DNA from: Mesaphorura yosii
Taxonomy: Eukaryota > Arthropoda > Collembola > Poduromorpha > Tullbergiidae
Assembly (NCBI GenBank): GCA_009869945.1
Contig: WIXG01000299.1
Location: forward strand, 1 to 64,000
Length of the DNA: 64,000 nucleotides
Direction of reading: 5' to 3'
Shown piece after piece: positions 57,226 through 64,000 of the stretch. The translations under genes and the position numbers were made by a program. How positions within the stretch are numbered: position 1 is the first letter of the stretch; every line of letters starts with the position of its first letter. The notes under the pieces are model-generated. The model worked only from the letters and a program-made list of their open reading frames with translations. It was not told the origin of the DNA and did no database searches.

Positions 57226-57875
57226 CATAGCGTGAAGGAGTCAGCGACCAATAAATACTAAACAAAAATACGACTTATTTGAATAAAAAAAATGTACGCG
57301 ACGAGAGTCTATAGCGATAACGAATACAAATCAAGACTCATTGACTCAGCATTGTCATTGTCAGTACTCTTCAGAATTTCATGTTGAAAGGCAAGAATGC
57401 TGATGAAGACGACGACGATTTGTCTTTCTTGACAGTTTTGTTATTCAAACCTCACCACTCACTTAAAAATAAATTGTAGTCAGTAATTCTAATTCCTTGT
57501 TAGAACTCAATTCGGATCAGTCAAATAGTTGTGTTCATATGTTTTCGCTTGCATTTAGAAGTTCCGTCCCAAGAGTTCATTGCCCACGGGTGCCTGAACT
57601 CCCTTTCCATACGTTTTACGTGCTTGCATTTTTAAAGCCGTCAACGGCAGGGAAAGCTGAAGAGCGAAAGTCTTCTATCCAGGCACAAGAATCACAGGAG
57701 CAAGAGTGAAATTGAGAAATGAGGGAGAATGCAGAATGAATGGAGATCACTCACAATCCCATCTTCTCTTTCTATTGCTGACCTTGTTAGGTATTGATGT
57801 ATCCTTATCTTCAGAATTAAGTCTTCTTCCAGTTACTTTTAACATACGTGTTGCTGTTTCGGTATTCTGGATTAG
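57226..57875. other. Spacer, no gene
   Basis: 3' UTR of syntaxin and upstream region of a possible small gene. Two short plus-strand frames (57497-57709, 57706-57906) lack support. Confidence 0.45.
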
Positions 57876-58286
57876 TCTCCAGCCGCCCGGCTCCAGAAAA
57901 GTGTAAGTAAAATAGCTGAGATCTATTTTTCGGGTTCTTTCATCAAGTAAAAAGTTTTGATTTGGGCTCCAAGGTCGACGCGAAGGAGTTATCGGAGAAG
58001 GTCAATGACAAGTCAAAGGTCGCGGCCGAAGAAACGGAAGATCAAGTCACGAATCACGATCCTAGTGAAGGCAGCGGACAGCGGAAACTTGCATATTGCA
58101 TGAATACGACACGAGTCGACGAGAGTAAGATCTGTCAATTAATTTGAGTATTAGCTTGCAGGTAGGCAGCTAATTTCATTATGCTAATTCCAGGCTCTGA
58201 GTGATGTGCTGATTGATCGTTGCTCATTCTTGATTGCAGACTCTGTTGAAGCCAGTATGTCATACGATGCGGATCGGAGAAGATAA
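57876..58286 (+). CDS. Possible small gene or C-terminal exons, function unknown
   Basis: Three segments with matching phases can be read. 57876-57902 lies after GGATTAG and before GTAAGT and gives SPAARLQKS. 57974-58124 gives VDAKELSEKVNDKSKVAAEE continuing through DQVTNHDPSEGSGQRK and ends A|GTAAGA. 58240-58286 lies after TTGCAG and gives NSVEASMSYDADRRR and a TAA. The product, 74 residues as seen, is Lys/Glu/Ser-rich and probably disordered. No ATG was identified upstream, so an initial exon is missing or the pieces belong to 5' exons of the next gene (first ATG at 58480). The family is unknown. Confidence 0.3.
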
Positions 58287-58479
58287 AGAATTGTCTGTGA
58301 ATTAGTTGAGGGTTAATTGGGTTGTGTGATTTTAAATCCAAACTCGGAGGAGGCACAAAACTAAACTGAAGAAGGTGAGCTGGAGTCATTTCAGATCCTG
58401 CTAAGCTCTTTTTGGTGGCAGGTTGCTTAGACTAATTTAATTTCCTCTTTACAGATTCCGTGGAAGTGGAATTGGAACG

Positions 58480-61400
58480 ATGAAGTTCTACTGCGACGAG
58501 TGCGATCTCAAAATCCAGGAGTATGTCGACTGGACAATTCATCTCGTTTCACCGGAACACCAGGCCAACGTCGAGACGAAGGTTGACGAATGGGTTGCGC
58601 AGCAAAACCCAAAGTGTCTCGTCATCATTTCGAAGCCAGTCGGGATTCAGTTCTCAGTCTGTGACGTGGTGGCCACTCTTCTCTCGTATGGGACTCTGGT
58701 GGAAGTCTGCATTTACCTTCTTGACGATGATCGCTCCGTGTACGTGGTCGAGTACGAGCTGAGGTTAGTCACAATCCGAATCGTGCTTCCTTCATTATGT
58801 CCACTAACTTGCTTTCGCTGACTTGAACGTAATTTGAATATAACAGTGACAGCGCAGACTACGCGTTAGGCAATCTAGCCAGAAACAAGTCATGGAAAAT
58901 TGACAGTGTGCAGAAGTTGACTGACCTTCGGCTCCTGGATTGTAAGTTGATCAGCAGCTTGAATATTTAAGATACGATAAATCATCTATGCAGCAATTTG
59001 TGTTTTGTTTATTCAGGGACCAACTTATTGCCGGATCACGCCTTCACGAAGGCTCAGGAAAAGGCGCGCGCAGCCACGGCAGTACCGCCTCCACCACCTG
59101 AAAGGATTAAACGTCTAGAAGATTCATGTAAATTCACCACATTTTACTGTCTGACTCGCTAATTTGTGTGCAAGAAGCAATGACCTGACCACCGTCTTGT
59201 AATGTAAACAGGCTTCCTCTTCTCAAAGGATTGCGCTGCGAAGCGAGCACTGCAAGAGATAACCGCATCAGAGGATTCTCAAAAGAAAGCTCTGTGCCAG
59301 GAGCTTAGTAGAATATTGCCGAGTATCTACGCGGTCCACAGGACAGCCCCGCCGCCGCGGCCAGCGCCAACCAGCCCGGCATATTCAATAAGCCCAGTAG
59401 TCTCAATAAAAACCGAACCAGTATCGCCGAACATGGACGCTGGCGCTGAGCAGATGCAGCAAACTCCGAACTCGTACGAACCCCAAAGCCAAATTGGTGG
59501 TCAAGGAGTGTGGGCAGAGATCGAGAAGAGAAATGAGGGAGCTAGAAAGATGTACCGCAAGCGCAGAAACAGCAGTCAGTCAAGCAGTGCTTCTTCGGAG
59601 GCCTGGCCAGCATTCCGGGCATCGACTGAAAGAAAGAAGCCTAAGCTGATTGGGATTTGCATGCCGGAGCCCGTATTCGCATCAGTTAAGCAGGAGCCGT
59701 CCACGTCCACATCTCCGCAAACGCAGAGTTCAGAATTTACTACTACAACGACGGCAATCTCCAGCAACAAAGAGCAGTTGGAGGCCGAAATGCAAGGGTT
59801 TTACAAGGACGTCTCGTTGAGCCTGGAAGACTTGCAGAATATCAAGGAAGTCGTGATAAAGGACCTGGAATCCATTCTCCGGGCGAGGTTCCCAAATTGT
59901 CGGTTGGATATGTTTGACACAATCGTCGCCGGAAAGAGCAATCTTGTCGAGATTCACGTGCATGGTTTGAACGGTAAGAATAAAAGTTTCGAATTTCGAA
60001 TTCACACTCCTACCGAACCTTTGAAAAAGTAATCAATAAAGATTTTTAATTTAGAAATAGACTACGGTGATCTGTCCATCAACGACAAGAAAGACCGGCA
60101 GGGACTCGAAGCCCGTGAGAGTTCACGGATCACTCGCGACATTTTCAACTTGCTGCACGGCAGAATGCGAGGCGAGCCTCCGAAGGGTCGATTCATAAAG
60201 AATATCAAGATGCAGCTGGACGGCTACATGTCCCACCTTCGCTTCGTGCACACGGCCGCCCCGAAGCACAAACTAATGCTCGCCTGCTGCATTTCGAGGC
60301 CACAGGTGACGCGACGCCAAGACTTCAAGCTGCTCGAGTTTTACATGAAGCTCAACCCGCGAGTCCGCCAGCTTCTCTGTTACATTCAATTTTGGGCGGA
60401 CTCTCACGGCCTCATCGCCTTCTCCAAGATCAAGGACTACGTGCTCTCGATCCTCGTCGTCGTCATGCTCACCAAGCAGCGCGTGCTTCCTTCCCTCGCT
60501 ACGATTCAGTTCTTTTGCGAGAAGTACATCGATACGACGCGCCTCAACTGGCTCATTGAGTTCTGTGACAACGAAGAACTGTGCAACGGAATCGCTGCCA
60601 CGATCCGGTCAGAATTCATTTACTCACGGAACGCGGGCTTCTCGCTTCTGGAGATGATGCGGGAGTTCTTCGTGATGTACGGCAACAAACTGCTCTCAGC
60701 GCGAGTCATCGCGACGTGGACGGCACAGTTTCTGAGCCACAAGACCTTCTACCAGCAAGGCCCCACCGCCGGCGTGCATTTGAAGGAGTACAGACGTGAA
60801 GTGCGGCTGACCGGGCGACGATTCCGAGTTGGACGCACAATCTCGGTTCAGGACCCGTTCGAACTCACGTTCAATGTCGGCTCGACCATTCCGATTCCCG
60901 TCTTCCGCTCGTTTCAGCGAAAGTGCATCGATGCGGCTATCATCATCAACCGGCTGCTGAGAAAAAGCAGAAGCATTGGAGTAGACCGACAAGACGACGT
61001 CGACTGCTGCTTCAGGAGCCTGTTTACTCCAGAAGGGTCGCCCGAACGTTTCGTGCCGCCACCGCCAAACCATAACCAGCCATCTTTCCCCACAGCGACT
61101 CCTCCTGTCCCTGTCATTCCGGTCGAGTCAATACGCACGGCGATGACCGCCCGATTCAAGCAGCGGTTGACCGTCCTCAACATTTCACCGCCCATCCCCG
61201 ACGACTTCATGAAGTACGCCCACTTCAGGATGGAGCCTGAGTTCTACGAAGCATTCGAGGCACACATGCGACGCGTCGATTCCCGAGCAGTGCCGACCCA
61301 AGTCAGACTCCAATCTTGTAGACTCTGGTCAACGTTCGCAGTACACTTCATACGCAGTATTTGGGACTTTGCGTTCTCGATGGACACGGTGGAGAGTCCG

Positions 61401-62243
61401 TTGATTCAGCAGATGATTGGGCGTGGCGAGACTTACGGGCGGTACGAGATCGACGAGCCCGATCCCGCCTTCCCCGTCGGCTACAACCTTTACTATGGCC
61501 TCATCGACTGCAAAGGCTACTTCGGGCAGGCGGTCTCGACGCGAACAAAACTACGAACAACCAGCCGCCTCGCACAGATCAAATTCTCGCATCCGTGGGA
61601 CCTGGAACGGGAAATCACAGCTTTCTCCAAGTCGCTGGAAGAGAATCGTGAAATTGGAAAAGTTACATGGCGCCTGGAGTGCGAGGTGATGTACGAGGAT
61701 CTGCCGACTCCTTCCTCCGTACGGAATCCGATGATCATGTTTGTGCTGCACGGGACGGACCGCGACGTCCTGCAGTACTCTTGTGACACCTTTCGCCGAA
61801 CGTTCTCTGCGTGGCATATGTTCATGCTCAAGAACTGGTTTGACCGAAAGGAAGAGTTTGCCGCAGAGACGGAGAGCAGCCTCAGCGAGCATTCACTAAA
61901 CTGCTTGTCAGGGCGGACTGCAACGATGACGCCGACTGGAACAGCAACAGAAACGCCATCACCGAGGACGCGGACTATGGCAACTGAATCCTTGCACGAG
62001 CACATCAGGACAGAAGAATTGGGCGACGGAAGGCAGATGTTGACTTCCTCTTCTGGCGAAGGCGAGCAGCTGCAGCAGCAGCCTTCGACAACAGCGCCAA
62101 CTGCAATGGTCACGCCCACGGCGACGGCGACTCCAATCCCAAGAACAACATCAGAATCTTCGCCATCGCCGCCTCCTTCCGGAAGTTCCGGATCGACTTC
62201 GAGTTCTTCGACATCGACGTCATCCTGCAGCCGATGCAAATGA
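58480..62243 (+). CDS. TUT1/Star-PAP-like protein with degenerate nucleotidyltransferase site
   Basis: Exons 58480-58763, 58847-58941, 59017-59127, 59212-59973 and 60055-62243 encode 1146 aa. The N-terminus has a C2H2-type finger, C-x2-C-x12-H-x5-H, at residues 5-27. An RRM-like domain follows (CLVIISKPVGIQFSVCDVVA, LVEVCIYLLDDDRSVYVVEY). Then come a Pro/Ser-rich linker, the palm/PAP core (LEDLQNIKEVVIKDLESILR; RLDMFDTIVAGKSNLVEIHV) and the central domain (LLEFYMKLNPRVRQLLCYIQ followed by FWADSHGLIAFSKIKDYVLS), with NP-R-V-R-x-L as in TUT1, Star-PAP and PAPD proteins. This domain order is that of nuclear TUT1/Star-PAP, which uridylates U6 RNA or polyadenylates selected mRNAs. The catalytic loop lacks the G-S motif and D-x-D pair (E-x-H instead), so activity is doubtful. 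The C-terminal part after residue 680 has another domain I cannot name and a Ser/Thr-rich tail. Confidence 0.72.
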
Positions 62244-62663
62244 AGGGCGCGTGTGCATGCACGACGTGGAAGGCGCAAGCGCAATCCGCGCGGAAGTTCA
62301 AAACCCACCGATTTGTTCTCAGCACCGTAATCCAGCAGCACTTCTTCAGTTCGCTCAGACTCAGATTAGTGTTATTTAATTGCCTAATTTACCAAATCTT
62401 TATCTTAGTCTTAGTTAAGATTTCCGAACTTTTGGTAAATTAGTTTAGAGTTTAGTATTTTAATCTTTTGGCGATCTCTTTCTCAGTTGCCCTTTGCCAC
62501 TCTTTCTCGTTCTCCATTTTTTGTTTCTTACTCTTACTCTTCTTACGATGTAACAAATCTTGGTTTATTATTCAGATTAATAATATATAGACTGTTGTAT
62601 GTTACAGGCTGTTGTAAAACTCGTCTTTTCTTTTGTCTCGAATGTCTTGTGTCGTACTCAGAG
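62244..62663. other. Spacer between convergent genes
   Basis: 3' UTRs of the TUT1-like and SEC14-like genes. AT-rich, no gene. Confidence 0.55.
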
Positions 62664-63902
62664 TCACAGGTTTGTTCCCGAACCGATCTTGTACTCGTTT
62701 GACCCGCCATAGCGTACGAGCAGCTGATCCTTCGGCACGACCTGCGCCAGCACCGGTCCCCATTTCTCTTGCTTCCGCCCGAAAACCTTGATGTGGTCCA
62801 ACACCGAAGAATTGGCCACCGGTTTGAGCATCGTAATCAGTAGTCTGAACAGTTTTTTCGGAGCTTAGAGAAAAAATAGGTCACGATCAGTTTTCAGTGA
62901 ATTTTACGATGCATTTGACTAGTCTTCAGCTTACCATTAATAACGTAGCACTGATGCAGAAATCCCGGGTAATGGTCCTCTACGACGTTGAGAAGTTCCT
63001 TGCAAAGCGGAAATACTGGAAACAGAATTCAGATACACAGGAATCGTTCTAGGAAAAGTTTGGAAAGCAATGGTTGAAGATTGACGTACGCAATTTCGCA
63101 TAGCTCGTGTACTCCGTAATCTTGACCGACTTGCAGTCAAATATCACCGTCACCGACTTGACCAGTGCCTGCTTGCCGAGCACTGCCGGATGCTCCTCCG
63201 CAGCCTTTGCAATGGCGATTCGAATTGTTTCCAGAAGCGAAAACGTGTATCGGATCGTGCTCGCCTTGTCCTTCGCAGCCTTCTTGAGGGCGGCCTCCAG
63301 CTCCTTCTCCTCCAGCACTTGCTCCTTGGGATGAAGCACGAAAACTGTGCAAAGCAAAGTAATACGAAGCGTTTTATAATCATACAGTCGTTTAGTTCAT
63401 CCTGGCACTTTTGACTTTGGCATTGGCAGTATTTTTATTTTTCACAATTTTACCTGGCCTGTTTTCGACATCATGCCCAACGATTTCCTGCTCAGTCGGT
63501 AACCACGACGAGTCAAACGTCTCGCTCAGAATTCTGTCGATTTTGTTCTCGGCCCTCCAAGCCAGTGTCTTTCTGATCCCGGCCTCGGCCTTCTCCACTT
63601 TAAATTTCTTCTCTGAAAGCAAAGCAAATGAGTTTCACTTGATCTGACTGCATGGCGATGCACTGACGTTTTTTATCACCTTCAAGCCAGCTGACCAAAT
63701 ACCCGTCGCTCTGAAAATATAGGTCTGGTACACCTGTTGTCGTCACCTTCGCTCGGAGCTGTTACACGAACACAAACACAGTGAGCAGAGGCGAAGAACA
63801 AAATTATGACGGACTTTCTGAATTAAGTGGCAAATAGCAAGAATTCCGACATACTTCAACAATTTTGGCAGCCACATCTGCCTCGGACATCGTTGGGGCC
63901 AT
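62664..63902 (-). CDS. SEC14-like CRAL-TRIO lipid transfer protein (N-terminus near right edge)
   Basis: Exons from the right: 63855-63902, 63680-63758, 63454-63612, 63090-63344, 62935-63015, 62664-62863. All phases agree and give 273 aa from the ATG at 63900-63902. The N-terminal CRAL-TRIO helix reads SDGYLVSWLEEKKFKVEKAE followed by AGIRKTLAWR, then GHDVENRPVFVLHPKEQ. The lipid-binding part reads SVTVIFDCKSVKIT, LLNVVEDHYPGFLHQCYVIN and APKKLFRLLITMLKPV, ending LLVRYGGSNEYKI. This is the SEC14/SEC14L arrangement, distinct from the two alpha-TTP-like genes at 9-12.5 kb. It should move phosphatidylinositol or similar lipids in the cytosol. No GOLD domain is present. The first exon's frame stays open to the window edge (...KHVNQTVRRIRDDMAPT), so an earlier start is possible. 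Confidence 0.82.
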
Positions 63903-64000
63903 GTCGTCTCGAATTCGTCGAACGGTTTGATTCACGTGTTTCCGGTCCCGGTTTCGCTTGGAAGCTTGGATGCTGGCAGCCGGCACCCACGATTGATGTG

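Noticed and set aside
61517-62341. A 274-codon minus-strand frame over the TUT1-like 3' exon
   Set aside because: Antisense shadow of a GC-rich exon; no motif and no splice-compatible neighbours.
1-64000. CRISPR arrays, bacterial operons, tRNA or rRNA genes
   Set aside because: No regular spaced repeats, no tRNA B-box in a foldable context and no rRNA-like stretch were found; spliced genes rule out a bacterial source.

Overview
The window is nuclear DNA of an invertebrate animal, most likely an arthropod. Genes on both strands are split by short GT-AG introns (40 to about 100 nt is common). Poly(A) signals follow the genes, and the gene set is metazoan: MED6, ANAPC5, UBE2Z, CXXC1/CFP1, syntaxin, PGAP2-like. 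The chemoreceptor-like copies, tandem CRAL-TRIO genes and a dopamine-beta-hydroxylase-like monooxygenase would fit a springtail (Collembola), but that lineage is inference; the sequence itself shows only arthropod-like animal DNA.

Layout. 1-9 kb: the 5' end of an unknown acidic gene leaving the left edge, a decayed seven-transmembrane receptor copy carrying a small insertion with a target-site duplication, its intact two-exon relative, a secreted beta/gamma-crystallin-like protein and a second broken receptor-like locus. 9-12.5 kb: two tandem CRAL-TRIO lipid-binding genes with the same intron position; one has a serine-rich N-terminus full of R-x-x-S motifs. 14.7-17.3 kb: a nine-exon copper monooxygenase gene of the DBH/MOXD1 family whose exon 4 to 5 junction is off by one base. 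17.6-21.7 kb: an eight-exon parallel-beta-helix protein and a four-TM protein.

23.4-32.4 kb holds the most striking locus. A giant ankyrin-repeat gene ends in a phosphagen-kinase (arginine/creatine kinase)-like domain that has lost its catalytic cysteine. It is followed by an exon set encoding a DPY-30 motif plus more ankyrin repeats, which can join the earlier exons in frame and looks like an alternative 3' end. 32.9-39.4 kb: a PGAP2/FRAG1-family membrane protein with an unusual N-terminal extension, an AidB-like acyl-CoA dehydrogenase, a secreted M14 carboxypeptidase and a small single-pass membrane protein in convergent arrangement. 41.5-43 kb: a secreted glycine-rich repeat protein.

43.4-64 kb is housekeeping: ANAPC5, UBE2Z and MED6, a CFP1 homologue without its CXXC finger but with two AT-hook-like motifs, a fatty-acid-binding protein, a Qa-SNARE syntaxin, a possible small gene, a TUT1/Star-PAP-like protein with a degenerate nucleotidyltransferase site, and a SEC14-like lipid transfer protein entering from the right edge.

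There is no sign of operons; neighbouring genes look functionally unrelated apart from the tandem paralogues. Exon boundaries were read by eye from splice consensus, reading frame and family alignment, so individual boundaries may shift by a few codons. No transcript or database evidence was used.
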